A stretch of DNA of 64,000 nt from a virus, in IMG/VR virus record IMGVR_UViG_3300026518_000006, positions 62,001-126,000 of that record. One strand, written 5' to 3'. Each line of letters begins with the position of its first letter. Within the stretch, counting starts at the first letter, position 1. Below, one piece after another: positions 39,884-49,143 of this stretch. Made by a program: the position numbers and the translations under genes. Below the pieces are notes generated by a model. The model searched no databases, was not told where the DNA came from, and saw nothing but the letters and a program-made list of their open reading frames with translations.

Positions 39884-40834
39884 ATGATGGATTTAAAGAA
39901 CATACTATATTTCAATAGCACAAGAACCAACACATTAGCAATTTTGAACTCATTGAATAATATAAAGCATTGGGTTAAAGATGAAGATGGTAATGATGTT
40001 GAAAAAATAGTGCCCATTTCTTTTGGTAATTATGAGAAATCCATAGCCCTTGAAGATATAGGAGTGGAGCAGTTAAAAAGTGCAAAATTTAATGTTATAC
40101 CAAGACTTGTGCTTAGTTTTAGAGGTATGAAAAAAGCACACGAAAGAACAACTTCAAAATACCAAAAAATTGCCAAAAGAGTAACTGGTTCTGACGGTAG
40201 AATATCTATAAATTTTGGTTACAACAGCGTCCCCTACGATTTTAGTTATACACTAACACTTCAAGCTCGTGGACTTAACCAAGCATTTATGATTGTGGAA
40301 CAAATACTACCAAGATTTAGACCATCTTATACTATTGCAATAAAAGAATATCCTCTTTTTCAAGACAAAACTGAAACACAACTATTAATTGAAGACCCAA
40401 ATTTTGAAATTATTGAAGAGTTTGAAGATACAGATGTGAATATAGTCAATGTTACATTTGAATTAACTCTCAGAGGAAATCTCTATATGCCACTCCAAGT
40501 ACAAGGTCCTATCAAGATTGTGACTTTGATGAATTATTTGTGGGATAACTATGAGATTGAGGAAAGTCAATTAGCAAGACATTATGAGTGGGAAGTATGT
40601 GAAAAAGACGGCTATATCTATCACGAAAATCTCAATAGAGTATATGCACCACACAAACTTATTATTGAAGATGATAATACACCTGAACCACCTGTTGTTT
40701 CCCCTTGTGTGGATGAGTGTCACGGAACAGTTATCAATAGTGAAGGGTATGATGATTTACAAACTGAAGAGAAACATAGTTCTATAGTCACTGAACACCC
40801 ATTAGAGAATAAACGCCCTGAGTGTGATGTGTAG
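39884..40834 (+). CDS. 15: Tail sheath terminator / stabiliser, gp15-like
   Basis: 316 residues (T4 gp15 272). Shared features: N-terminal ILYFNSTRTNTLAILNSLNN then VPISFGNYEKS; a central FSYTLTLQARGLNQAFMIVE followed by QILPRFRPSYTIAIKEYPLF, very close to the T4 I-V-E-Q-I-L-P-x-F-x-P segment; and a Pro/Glu-rich C-terminal tail. The protein caps the tail for joining to the neck. The tail carries two cysteines (PCVDEC) of unknown role. Confidence 0.78.
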   Translation: MMDLKNILYFNSTRTNTLAILNSLNNIKHWVKDEDGNDVEKIVPISFGNYEKSIALEDIGVEQLKSAKFNVIPRLVLSFRGMKKAHERTTSKYQKIAKRVTGSDGRISINFGYNSVPYDFSYTLTLQARGLNQAFMIVEQILPRFRPSYTIAIKEYPLFQDKTETQLLIEDPNFEIIEEFEDTDVNIVNVTFELTLRGNLYMPLQVQGPIKIVTLMNYLWDNYEIEESQLARHYEWEVCEKDGYIYHENLNRVYAPHKLIIEDDNTPEPPVVSPCVDECHGTVINSEGYDDLQTEEKHSSIVTEHPLENKRPECDV

Positions 40835-40931
40835 AACACCCATATGGTAACAAATTTTAAAACAGTAATTCTATCATAAACTGGGGCTCTTGCTCCACAA
40901 ACCACCTACTACCTACAAATAATCTTCATAT

Positions 40932-40939
40932 TATAAATA
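40932..40939 (+). promoter_or_regulatory. Late promoter of the tail-fibre gene
   Basis: TATAAATA 25 bases upstream of ATG 40965. Confidence 0.65.
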
Positions 40940-40964
40940 CAATAATAAACAATAAGGCATTATA

Positions 40965-43358
40965 ATGGCAAGAACAGAAATAAAAATATCTACACTTAAA
41001 AGTCTTCCAAAACCTGTCGAAATGACAGACTTATTAGCTATCGTAAGTGATAATAAAACATACAACATCAAAGTCGGCAAGTTTCTTGAGGACATCTACT
41101 CACTACTTGATGGAAAAGAAGATTATCTTGGATTGCCACCAAAAGATGGTTATATATTAAGCTCTGATATTCAAGGAAATAGAAGTTGGGTAGCAGGTGG
41201 TTCAGGTGGAGGAGTACCAAGTGGTGGAGTTAAAGATGATATTCTTGTAAAACAATCAGATGTAGATGGTGATGTTGCTTGGGAGGATAGAATCATCTAC
41301 AAAGGAGTAGAAATCCCTGATGACTCTTTGGGCAGAGAAGGGGATATGTACCTTAGATATGGCATTACGGGGTATGGGATTATTGATGGAAACACGGCGG
41401 GTCCTGACTCTGACCCTCAGAATACAAGCGGACAGTTTTATAATGGTAATGTTAATCTTTGGGATGGAAATGGTTATGACCCTGACCCTATTGAAATTTA
41501 TTTAAAAGCAAATGGTCAATGGATTTTACAAAAATTCGTGCCAAAAGGTGGAACAGCAGGTCAAGTTTTATCAAAAATTAGTGCTACTAATGGTGATATA
41601 ACTTGGACTGATATGCCTGAACAAATAGTTTGGAAAGGCGAAGGGGCTCCTGCTCCTGACTTGGGTCAAATTGGCGACAAGTATATGGAGATTCTGAGAA
41701 TTGAAACACTACCCGCAATAACCGAAACGGCTACTTTTAAATTCGATGTGTATCAAAACAGTAGAGTATTTTCCCCTATTTTTTCTTCATTAGACCCAAA
41801 AAGAGGCGGTATTATAGGAAAAACGCCCATAAACTTTATTAGATTTGAAGAAGGTATGGTAAGTGGGTCGCTCACAATCGTTTTCGATGGGGCTAAAGAA
41901 AACTATAAAATGGATGGCGCAATTATAAATTACTCATCAAAATATGGAAGTGGCAGTGTTATTATTCCACAAGATGCAGAAATGTATAATGAGGAATATG
42001 GTCTATATTATATGATTGATTATACAGATGGTGATTATCAAGACTTTGCTGATGCTGTCTCAAAAGCAACTGCTAATTTTGAAATAGTTGATATAAGTGT
42101 CACTTATCATCAACATACAAGACCTACAGATTATCAAGAATATACAAAAACGAATGAAGGGTGGAAAAAAGTACTTACACCTGTTGTTTTCAAAGGAAAA
42201 GGAAACCCTGATAATAACTTGGGAAAAAATGGTGACAAGTATATGCAGGAAAGTGAGTATATTCCTGTAGATTTTGATGTTTTTTTAGAAATACCATTTC
42301 GTTATGTAGAAGATACCAAAGGATTCCCATATTTGTGTTATTCTAAATTTGGTGAAAATACTATTCCTGTTATAGAAGATTATGATTCAGGAGCTATCAA
42401 TATTAGAAATGGAAATGTAGATTTAGTATATTTTGGTATTCAAAATATTGATGGTGTGGACACACTTGCATTTCAATTAAAAAATGGTGAACAACTAGAG
42501 TATGATGGAAAAATTTACCTTGAGAGTAACAGTGTAATTTATACACTCCCTGCTCCAAAAGAAGCTTTTGTGTATTCCATTAATGATGGGGGTGTTAAAA
42601 TTCCTATAAATGCCTACCTGATGACGGTGAATGATACCTTTTTAACACAAGAAGAAAAAGATACAATCACCGCAATAATACAGAGCCAAACATTGAATCC
42701 ACAATATAGAATTTTTGAAAATAAAAATGAAATATCAGGGCTTGGAAGTCTATCGGATTACATTGAGTTTACTAAAGCCGAAAATGAATGGGTACAGCTT
42801 CCTGTTGTTGGATTGGAAGTTGTTAGAAATAGAGAAAACGACATAGGCTATAGAGTTACAAGAACAGATAGCAGAAACTTTGCAGATATCGGTTCAGGTG
42901 CTATTGATTTCAGTCATCAAACATCAGGAAATGGCGGAGGAGCTGTAGCTAGTTATTCGATAGCTTCAGGTGTTGACACGATAGCTTCAGGAGATTATTC
43001 AGTAGCTATGGGATATAAAACAACTTCGAATAATTATACTTCGGTAACAATGGGCAAATATAACATTGGCACCGCTACAGATACTGTATTTGAGTTTGGT
43101 ATAGGTGTATCAGACACAGACAGAAAAAACGCTTTTGAAATCTACACTGATGGAAGAATTAAAGCCCCTGAATTGAGTATTTCACTAATCAATGACCCTA
43201 AATCATTGGTCACTAAAGAGTATGTATTATCAAATGGAAATACAGCTTCAAGACCGTCCGCCCCATCAATAGGTCAATTTTATTTTGATACAGATTTATC
43301 TAAGCCAATTTGGTATAGTGGGTCGAATTGGGTAGATGCCACAGGCACTGCTGTTTAA
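40965..43358 (+). CDS. Tail fibre / adhesin with YadA-like repeats
   Basis: 797 residues. N-terminal attachment segment, Gly-rich linkers (GGSGGGVPSGG), three copies of a motif W-K-G-x-G-x-P-x-x-x-L-G-x-x-G-D-x-Y (near 110, 225 and 410), and near 655-695 the trimeric-adhesin head repeat A-S-G-x-x-S-x-A-x-G (VDTIASGDYSVAMGYKTTS). The end NTASRPSAPSIGQFYFDTDL plus PIWYSGSNWVDATG is a common phage-fibre terminal module. Host-recognition or fibre protein; trimeric by inference. Confidence 0.7.
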   Translation: MARTEIKISTLKSLPKPVEMTDLLAIVSDNKTYNIKVGKFLEDIYSLLDGKEDYLGLPPKDGYILSSDIQGNRSWVAGGSGGGVPSGGVKDDILVKQSDVDGDVAWEDRIIYKGVEIPDDSLGREGDMYLRYGITGYGIIDGNTAGPDSDPQNTSGQFYNGNVNLWDGNGYDPDPIEIYLKANGQWILQKFVPKGGTAGQVLSKISATNGDITWTDMPEQIVWKGEGAPAPDLGQIGDKYMEILRIETLPAITETATFKFDVYQNSRVFSPIFSSLDPKRGGIIGKTPINFIRFEEGMVSGSLTIVFDGAKENYKMDGAIINYSSKYGSGSVIIPQDAEMYNEEYGLYYMIDYTDGDYQDFADAVSKATANFEIVDISVTYHQHTRPTDYQEYTKTNEGWKKVLTPVVFKGKGNPDNNLGKNGDKYMQESEYIPVDFDVFLEIPFRYVEDTKGFPYLCYSKFGENTIPVIEDYDSGAINIRNGNVDLVYFGIQNIDGVDTLAFQLKNGEQLEYDGKIYLESNSVIYTLPAPKEAFVYSINDGGVKIPINAYLMTVNDTFLTQEEKDTITAIIQSQTLNPQYRIFENKNEISGLGSLSDYIEFTKAENEWVQLPVVGLEVVRNRENDIGYRVTRTDSRNFADIGSGAIDFSHQTSGNGGGAVASYSIASGVDTIASGDYSVAMGYKTTSNNYTSVTMGKYNIGTATDTVFEFGIGVSDTDRKNAFEIYTDGRIKAPELSISLINDPKSLVTKEYVLSNGNTASRPSAPSIGQFYFDTDLSKPIWYSGSNWVDATGTAV

Positions 43359-43369
43359 TATCTAATCAA

Positions 43370-43395
43370 AAAGTGGTTGCTCAGTAAGCCACTTT
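43370..43395 (+). terminator. Terminator after the tail-fibre gene
   Basis: AAAGTGG - 12-nt loop - CCACTTT, 7-bp stem, 12 bases after the fibre stop, with T-rich flanks. Confidence 0.65.
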
Positions 43396-43422
43396 AAATA
43401 TACTATAGTGTGTAGAAAATAT

Positions 43423-44165
43423 CTACTGAGGTTTTTTATTCGACAAATCGATAGTAATTTTTTCATACATACCATAGTATATACTATCAACTTGTCTGAT
43501 TAAATCTGACATTTCTTTATTAATATTCTTTTTTGAAACAGGTAGAATATCCTTATATTCATCAGGAACATCCGTTTTGTTTTCGTGCAACATCTTCATA
43601 TTAAATTCTTTTTCTATAGCCTTAATGCCTTCTTTGTTCATAGGGTACACTGAAGCTGTATCACCACCTGTTCCTCTCCAAAACCAATCAAAAAAGGACA
43701 ACCTTGTGACCCTTATGAAATCCTTGAAATCTTGCAGGAACTAAAACTTTTGGGAATATGTCATTATAGAATTTTCAGGTGTAAAATCTTGCAACACAAT
43801 TGTTTTTGTTATCCCTGCGTAATCAGGGTCGAAGTTTTTGTTGCGCCCCAACTCATCTTTCGGGTATCTCCGTGATTTTCTACGATAATTTGGACATCTC
43901 TATCTGTCAAATATTGGTCTCTAATTTCTTTAATAGGCAACTGCATAGCGACAAATACCCTAAACTCTAAATCTGATAATCTTCTTGCTCTACTCAGTCC
44001 TAAGTGCATATTAGCCTCTCTACCTTTAAGACCAATATCCATATTATTTGTTTCCGCACGAAGTTCATCCCCGTCAATAACAAAACTGTCTTTTACATAT
44101 CTTTCCATAGCAGAAGTGATAGTGGTTTTTCCTGCTCCTGATTTACCAACAAGTGCTACAATCAT
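43423..44165 (-). pseudogene. Frameshifted P-loop kinase + nucleotidyltransferase gene
   Basis: The N-terminal frame (44165-43809) has a P-loop GKSGAGKTT, IDGDELRAETNN and LGLSRARRLSDL, as in adenylylsulfate-kinase-like enzymes. Good coding continues in other frames: GRNKNFDPDYAGITKTIVLQ, then VLVPARFQGFHKGHKVVLF (an H-x-G-H nucleotidyltransferase motif), then FDWFWRGTGGDTASVYPMNK to TAG 43423. Three shifts are needed (near 43850, 43770 and 43692). Either a decayed bifunctional gene or one with sequencing indels. Confidence 0.65.
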
Positions 44166-44968
44166 TCATTATTCTTTTTATTTTGTGTTTTATGTGCTTC
44201 TGTAATTCTTTCTTTTGCTAATTCGAAATATTCTTTATCTATTTCTATTCCTATAAATTTTCTGCCAAGTTCAGCACATACAACACCTGTTGTACCTGAA
44301 CCCATAAATGGGTCTAAAACCAATGCCTCTTTATATGTATTCATTTTTATAAGTCGTTTTGGTAATTCTTTAGGAAATGGTGCAGGATGATTTACCTTCT
44401 TGGTTTCTCCGGGGAACTCCCATAAAGAGTTAGCAAATTTTATAAATTCTTCTTTTGTTACATCAGTTTCTCCGTTTTTTGTCAGCTTTTTTGAGTTTTT
44501 AGAGAATATTAGAATATATTCAAAAGTAGTAGGGTAAGATGGGCAAGATGGTTTCATCCAAGAGCCCCACGCGGTTCTATTACTTGTATTTTTCTTATTC
44601 CAAATTATGTTTGCGGATAAGATAAAGTTAAATCTTGAAGTAAGGTTTTGTATTAAATCAGAGTGTGTTGGAATTGTACCATTTTTTCCATCACCAATAT
44701 TAATACACAATCTACCCCCCTCTTCTAAAAGGTCATAACATTTCCCGAAAATTCCAACAAGCCACTCTATATATTCGTGATGTTCTTTATTATCTCTATA
44801 TAGAGAATATGGGTTTTTGTTGTATTTATTATTTCCTAAATCGACATTATAAGGAGGTGATGTAATGATAATATCAACTACTACGCCATCTTTAATTAAT
44901 TCATCTAAAATTAAGTTAGAATCACCATTATATATATTACCAATCCCATCCATCTCTACAAGACTCAT
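44162..44968 (-). CDS. DNA methyltransferase (N6-adenine/N4-cytosine, beta type)
   Basis: 268 residues. Motif IV TSPPYN is at residues 36-41, and DPFMGSGTTGVVCAELGRKF with IGIEID near 220-240 is motif I plus its acidic partner; the order IV before I marks the beta class. LWEFPGETKKVNHPAPFPKE is the usual target-domain end. No restriction gene is adjacent, so an orphan enzyme protecting phage DNA is likely. The stop overlaps the start of the kinase-like gene by four bases. Confidence 0.88.
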   Translation of the reverse strand: MSLVEMDGIGNIYNGDSNLILDELIKDGVVVDIIITSPPYNVDLGNNKYNKNPYSLYRDNKEHHEYIEWLVGIFGKCYDLLEEGGRLCINIGDGKNGTIPTHSDLIQNLTSRFNFILSANIIWNKKNTSNRTAWGSWMKPSCPSYPTTFEYILIFSKNSKKLTKNGETDVTKEEFIKFANSLWEFPGETKKVNHPAPFPKELPKRLIKMNTYKEALVLDPFMGSGTTGVVCAELGRKFIGIEIDKEYFELAKERITEAHKTQNKKNNE

Positions 44969-45057
44969 TAATTAGCGTCCTTTTTTATGTGATTATAACA
45001 AATGCCTCTTAATTATTTCTTAATATAATGTGTGATAGGATATCAAAAAGGAGTTTT

Positions 45058-45393
45058 ATGTTCAACACAAACAACACAAGAAAAAAATACAGAGAAATGA
45101 TACCCGAAGGACTGTATTACTATGAAGGAACAGAGGTAATCAAAATAACAAGAATTGTCAAAGATGAATTAAATGGAGTAGTGGTTTACTCAATGAATGA
45201 TGTAGTGGATTCATTTACACCTAAAACCTATACTTGGTATGATGTAAATAGAATTACACCATCTTTAGATTCAGCTATCAACAGCTGTATAAAAAGAAGA
45301 ATAGAAAGTGCAAAACATACTATTCAGCGTTGTAGAGAAAATATTGAAAAAGAGCAGGAGTGGATAGAATCATATCCACAGTATGCTATCTAA
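45058..45393 (+). CDS. Small protein with C-terminal YPQYAI (plus strand)
   Basis: 111 residues from ATG 45058 after AAAAAGGAG; the longer frame begins in the -10 box TATAAT (45024-45029). Contains an SH3-like LYYYEGTEVIKITRIV and ends EWIESYPQYAI. The only plus-strand member of the shared C-terminal-peptide set. Overlaps the convergent gene by four bases. Confidence 0.6.
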   Translation: MFNTNNTRKKYREMIPEGLYYYEGTEVIKITRIVKDELNGVVVYSMNDVVDSFTPKTYTWYDVNRITPSLDSAINSCIKRRIESAKHTIQRCRENIEKEQEWIESYPQYAI

Positions 45394-45698
45394 TCGTCTT
45401 TCATCAAATCTTCTATTGATACACTTTTCTTTTTTGGTTTGTTTTGGTCATCAGATAGTTTATTAATAGCTTCCAAAACAGCAGGGGTATTTTTGTATAG
45501 TTCATTAAAACCCTTTATACCATCAGAAATGATTTTTGAGATTTCTATATGCTCTTCTAGTTTTCCAAAATCATCTTCTAATAAGCTGTAGACAAGAGAT
45601 TCATCAATTTTTCTGTTGTGGTCAATAATTTCTGTCAAAGCACCTCTTGTTTTATTAAAATCTTCTGTAAATTTTTTAATTAGTTCTTCTTTTGTCAT
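45390..45698 (-). CDS. Late helical protein, possibly small terminase-like
   Basis: 102 residues, almost all helical, ending SIEDLMKDD. Preceded by a late box at 45721-45728. The central LLEDDFGKLEEHIEISKIIS faintly recalls T4 gp16 (E-D-D-Y-G), but length is short and I would not rely on it. Otherwise an unassigned assembly protein. Confidence 0.4.
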   Translation of the reverse strand: MTKEELIKKFTEDFNKTRGALTEIIDHNRKIDESLVYSLLEDDFGKLEEHIEISKIISDGIKGFNELYKNTPAVLEAINKLSDDQNKPKKKSVSIEDLMKDD

Positions 45699-45720
45699 AT
45701 TAACCCTTTGGTTTTTAAAT

Positions 45721-45728
45721 TATTTATA
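45721..45728 (-). promoter_or_regulatory. Late promoter
   Basis: TATAAATA on the minus strand, 22 bases upstream of ATG 45698. Overlaps the upstream region of the divergent epimerase gene. Confidence 0.6.
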
Positions 45729-45770
45729 AGTTTAGTTTATTATAATACTCAACACAACAAAGGAAAAACT

Positions 45771-46658
45771 ATGAATATATTAATCACAGGTGGAGCGGGA
45801 TTTATAGGCACTCATTTATACCAACACCTAAAAGATAAACACAATATAAAAAGAATTGATAATTTTAAAACATCACTAAAAACAAAAGGTGTAATACCTA
45901 TGGACTTGTCCAATTTAAGTCGTGAAGAGATAAGTTTTATAGAGGATGTGTTAAAGGAAACTGATGTAGTATTTCATTTTGCCTCAAGCATAGGAGTAGA
46001 CTTGATTGAGAAAGACCCAAAAGGCACACTCTTAAACTCTTTCAATATCAATAACAACTTATTTCCATTATTTGAAAAATATAAACCAAAAGTCATTTAC
46101 GCAAGCTCAAGTGAAGTATACGGCTCAAGAGATACCCCTATGAAAGAGACTGATGACTTAATTATAGGCTCTCCACAAAATAGTATGCGATGGGGATATG
46201 CCACTCAAAAGTTGATGAGTGAGTTTTTAATTAAGAGTTATTCGTTTCCTTACACTATCGTTAGGTTTTTCAATGTGACAGGAAAAGGTCAGCGTGGAGA
46301 TTATGGTATGGTACTACCCCGTTTTATTCAGAGTAGTAAAAAGGGAGGTGTTTTAACTGTGTATGGAGATGGAGAGCAGAAGAGAAGTTTTTGTGATGTG
46401 CGGGATGCTGTTAATGTGTTGGAGCTTCTTCTAACAGAAATGGATGGTGAAATTCTCAATATAGGGAACGACCAAAACATCACAACAATTAAAGAACTAT
46501 CAACTAAAATTGTCATTACTACAGGAAAAGGAAATGTGGTATTAAAGCCTACTGAAAGACCTGTTGATATACAGAATAGAGTGCCTAATATAGATAAAAT
46601 GAAAACAATATACACCCCGAAATACTCAATAGAAGATATCATCAAAAGTATGTTGTAG
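45771..46658 (+). CDS. NAD-dependent sugar epimerase/dehydratase
   Basis: 295 residues from ATG 45771 (AAAGGAAAAACT upstream); earlier in-frame residues are non-coding. Extended SDR: NILITGGAGFIGTHLYQHL (Rossmann), ASSSEVYGSRDTP, WGYATQKLMSEFL (catalytic Y-x3-K), VRFFNVTGKGQ, and YGDGEQKRSFCDVRDAVNVL. Acts on a nucleotide sugar, likely UDP- or GDP-linked. TATAAT is at 45741-45746. With the next two plus-strand genes it suggests glycan precursor synthesis. Confidence 0.8.
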   Translation: MNILITGGAGFIGTHLYQHLKDKHNIKRIDNFKTSLKTKGVIPMDLSNLSREEISFIEDVLKETDVVFHFASSIGVDLIEKDPKGTLLNSFNINNNLFPLFEKYKPKVIYASSSEVYGSRDTPMKETDDLIIGSPQNSMRWGYATQKLMSEFLIKSYSFPYTIVRFFNVTGKGQRGDYGMVLPRFIQSSKKGGVLTVYGDGEQKRSFCDVRDAVNVLELLLTEMDGEILNIGNDQNITTIKELSTKIVITTGKGNVVLKPTERPVDIQNRVPNIDKMKTIYTPKYSIEDIIKSML

Positions 46659-46663
46659 GTGGT

Positions 46664-47002
46664 TTATAAGTCTTTTAAATCATCTTTTGTTTTCATTTTA
46701 CCATAGCTAAAAAATTTTTCGCCAAAAAATCTAACTGCTTTATAATAAAGATAGGCTATCAAGTAGTGGCTTATCTTTTCATACCATTTTGATTCGGCAC
46801 AATCTTTCTTCATATACTTATAAAACATATCATCGGCATATTTTCTATCATTTTCTTCTCCGCCTCTCCAATAATAAAAATCGTGTTGGTTACAAGAAGC
46901 TTTAAATAAAAAATTAGGGGCTTTGAACCACCCGCCCTTAGCCCCACACCCGTTACATATCTTACTCTTTTGTTCTTCGGTTAAATCACTATATTTTAGC
47001 AT
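46664..47002 (-). CDS. Phospholipase A2-like protein, late
   Basis: 112 residues. The segment KASCNQHDFYYWRGG has the C-x-x-H-D-x-x-Y core of prokaryotic phospholipase A2, followed at the expected distance by YADDMFYKYMKKDC (Asp and Cys). The N-terminal C-x2-C-G-A-K-G-G-W is also a family feature. A hydrophobic stretch (HYLIAYLYYKAVRFF) may bind membrane. Late promoter at 47025. Could act in lysis or at entry; no signal peptide. Confidence 0.65.
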   Translation of the reverse strand: MLKYSDLTEEQKSKICNGCGAKGGWFKAPNFLFKASCNQHDFYYWRGGEENDRKYADDMFYKYMKKDCAESKWYEKISHYLIAYLYYKAVRFFGEKFFSYGKMKTKDDLKDL

Positions 47003-47024
47003 TATATCTCTCTTTTGTTTTATT

Positions 47025-47032
47025 TATTTATA
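47025..47032 (-). promoter_or_regulatory. Late promoter
   Basis: TATAAATA on the minus strand, 22 bases upstream of ATG 47002. Confidence 0.6.
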
Positions 47033-47075
47033 AGGATAATTATATTATAATATAGGATTATTTAGGAGTTTAAAA

Positions 47076-47636
47076 ATGAAACCTGTGCTAATGATACACG
47101 AATTTAGTGAGGATATGTTGAATCTACCTCTTGAAAAATTCATATTAACATTTGATGATGGCTTATATACACAATACAAGTATCTTAGTGAACTGAAAAA
47201 AATTCCAACCAAAAAGATATTCTTTATATCTACAGGTATTGTAAGACCTGATGATGTGGAACCAAGTGATACTTTCATAAAATGTGAACTTGCTCATTAT
47301 AAGGCATTTAAGGGCAATTTCGAAAACTATATGAGTTGGGAAGAAATTATGGAAATTCATCTTACTCCAAACTGTGAAATTGGCGGTCACGGACACGCCC
47401 ATTTAAGATTGGAAGATATTAAATCTACAAGAGATAGATATAATGCGATAGACAAAGATTGCAAAGAGATGTTCAAACAATTTAAAGCCAATGGAATAAA
47501 CATATCAAAATTTTGTTATCCTTATAATTATGAAGACCATCTTCTTAAAGGGGTTCTACAAAGAAAAGGCATCAAGGAGTTCTTTGGGGATGAGAGGACT
47601 GCTATTGAATATATTCAACTAAAGGATAAACAGTGA
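47076..47636 (+). CDS. Polysaccharide deacetylase-like protein
   Basis: 186 residues. NodB-type landmarks: FILTFDDGLYTQY near residue 27 (catalytic/metal Asp pair), IGGHGHAHLRL near 105 (the H-x3-H metal motif) and FCYPYNYEDH. Shorter than typical NodB domains. Acts on acetylated sugars in cell-wall or capsule glycans in known relatives. -10 TATAAT at 47046; its stop overlaps the GTG of the next gene. Confidence 0.7.
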   Translation: MKPVLMIHEFSEDMLNLPLEKFILTFDDGLYTQYKYLSELKKIPTKKIFFISTGIVRPDDVEPSDTFIKCELAHYKAFKGNFENYMSWEEIMEIHLTPNCEIGGHGHAHLRLEDIKSTRDRYNAIDKDCKEMFKQFKANGINISKFCYPYNYEDHLLKGVLQRKGIKEFFGDERTAIEYIQLKDKQ

Positions 47637-48397
47637 CTATTATTATAGGCTTTGGGTTTGTTGGACAAGCAGTGTATCACTCTTTATTAAATAAAAGAAT
47701 GGATGTTATGATTATAGACCCGAAACGAAATACCTATACAAATAGTATAGAGTTTAGGAATGCCATTACTGCAAGTGAAATGGCAACTCAACCCACACTC
47801 ATTGTTTGTGTGCCTACACCACAAAATCCTGATGGAAGTGTAGATTTAAAAATCTTTTCTGATGTATGGAAGGACATTAAGAATTTTGATGGGCTTATTA
47901 TTATCAAAAGCACAATACCAAAAGAATTTATTCCTGCACAAGATAATGTAGTTTATAATCCTGAATTCTTGAACGCCAATACTGCTAATGAAGATTTTAT
48001 GAATCAGAAATATGTGGTATTGGGTGGTGAAATGGATTGGACTTGTAAAGCTGAAGATTGGTATAGAAACTATACTGTAATAGGTAGATATGATGATGTT
48101 TATTATGAGCACTGTTCGAAAGATTTAGCTTCTGATTTTAAATATATGAGAAACATATATAGTGCTTATAAACTTATGTTTTGGGAATTTGTTGAGGATG
48201 TGACAGGAAATAGCAGAAAAGTATCAGATATGATGAAGCATATTCCTGTAAGAGAAATGGACATTGTTGGGATGGATGGTTTTAGAGGATTTGGTGGAGC
48301 TTGTCTACCGAAAGATACAAATGCCCATCACGATATCCATAGACACAAATTAACCGAGTTTCTTTTAGATTACAACAAAGAGCTTCAATCTAAATAA
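47633..48397 (+). CDS. UDP-glucose/GDP-mannose dehydrogenase family protein, short
   Basis: 254 residues from GTG 47633 (AAAGGATAAACA upstream), overlapping the deacetylase-like stop. Rossmann start IIIGFGFVGQAVYHSLL, VCVPTPQNPDG, NPEFLNANTANEDF, and GFRGFGGACLPKDTNAH with the catalytic Cys. The C-terminal UDP-binding domain of full-length enzymes (~430 residues) is missing, so it may be a minimal enzyme or truncated. Confidence 0.78.
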   Translation: MTIIIGFGFVGQAVYHSLLNKRMDVMIIDPKRNTYTNSIEFRNAITASEMATQPTLIVCVPTPQNPDGSVDLKIFSDVWKDIKNFDGLIIIKSTIPKEFIPAQDNVVYNPEFLNANTANEDFMNQKYVVLGGEMDWTCKAEDWYRNYTVIGRYDDVYYEHCSKDLASDFKYMRNIYSAYKLMFWEFVEDVTGNSRKVSDMMKHIPVREMDIVGMDGFRGFGGACLPKDTNAHHDIHRHKLTEFLLDYNKELQSK

Positions 48398-48779
48398 GAT
48401 ATTCAGGGGAGTTTTCAACTTTTTTGATTAAGCTGTTGTAAAACTTTCTCTCTTCATCGGATATTTTTTTCTGTATATTTCTGAGTTCTTGTTTCAGTGG
48501 AAGTACAACTTTTTCGATTTCTATTTCAGAATCAAACAAAACCTTTTCCGTCACTTCATAAAACTTTAGTGCCTTTTTGTAGTCGTCAAATACTTTTATG
48601 TTGTTGTTTGTTTTAGAGAACCTTGAAGCATCATTTGAATTATAAACGAAATAGTGTCTTTCATTTTCTCTTTCCACAGCAAAAATTCGGACATTTTTTT
48701 TAACAACTGTAACTATGTATTTCTTGAATTTTACATCTCGTTCAAAACCGTACTCTATGTTCTGAATATCTTTATACAT
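48390..48779 (-). CDS. Small protein with C-terminal SPEYLI
   Basis: 129 residues: beta-rich first half (KKYIVTVVKKNVRIFAVERE), coiled C-terminal half, end LIKKVENSPEYLI. Second gene of the operon from the early cassette at 49077. Overlaps the convergent dehydrogenase gene by eight bases. Function unknown. Confidence 0.55.
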   Translation of the reverse strand: MYKDIQNIEYGFERDVKFKKYIVTVVKKNVRIFAVERENERHYFVYNSNDASRFSKTNNNIKVFDDYKKALKFYEVTEKVLFDSEIEIEKVVLPLKQELRNIQKKISDEERKFYNSLIKKVENSPEYLI

Positions 48780-48782
48780 AGT

Positions 48783-49046
48783 TTACTTCACATATCTAAA
48801 GAATACACGGTGTGAGTATTCATTAGCCTTTTTGTTTGGATATGTTATAGCATAAGATGTTCTGACAGCAATCAACCAACGAATATCCTCGTCAGTCAAT
48901 TCATTCCTTAAAACATCTTCCCCAAGAAAGAATTGTCTGTCACCCTTTTTAATAACATCATCTTCTCCAAGAACATAATATTTGTTTAGAACCCCGTGCT
49001 TTTTAAGTTTAATGTTGAAGCCCTCTTTTTTATGATATTTTGTCAT
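48783..49046 (-). CDS. Early protein, unassigned
   Basis: 87 residues from ATG 49046 in the leader AAAGGATTGAAAATG; a longer frame to 49085 would start upstream of the -10 box, so it is rejected. Basic; contains VLGEDDVIKKGDRQFFLGED and ends FFRYVK. Function unknown. Confidence 0.5.
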   Translation of the reverse strand: MTKYHKKEGFNIKLKKHGVLNKYYVLGEDDVIKKGDRQFFLGEDVLRNELTDEDIRWLIAVRTSYAITYPNKKANEYSHRVFFRYVK

Positions 49047-49076
49047 TTTCAATCCTTTTCTCTTTAAATATACTGT

Positions 49077-49105
49077 ATTATACAATAATCTTTAATAGAA
49101 GTCAA
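49077..49105 (-). promoter_or_regulatory. Early sigma-70-type promoter cassette
   Basis: Minus strand TTGACT (49105-49100), 17 nt, TATAAT (49082-49077). Confidence 0.8.
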
Positions 49106-49143
49106 GTGGTTTTGAGAGATTTTTGTGTACTTAAATAAAGTAC

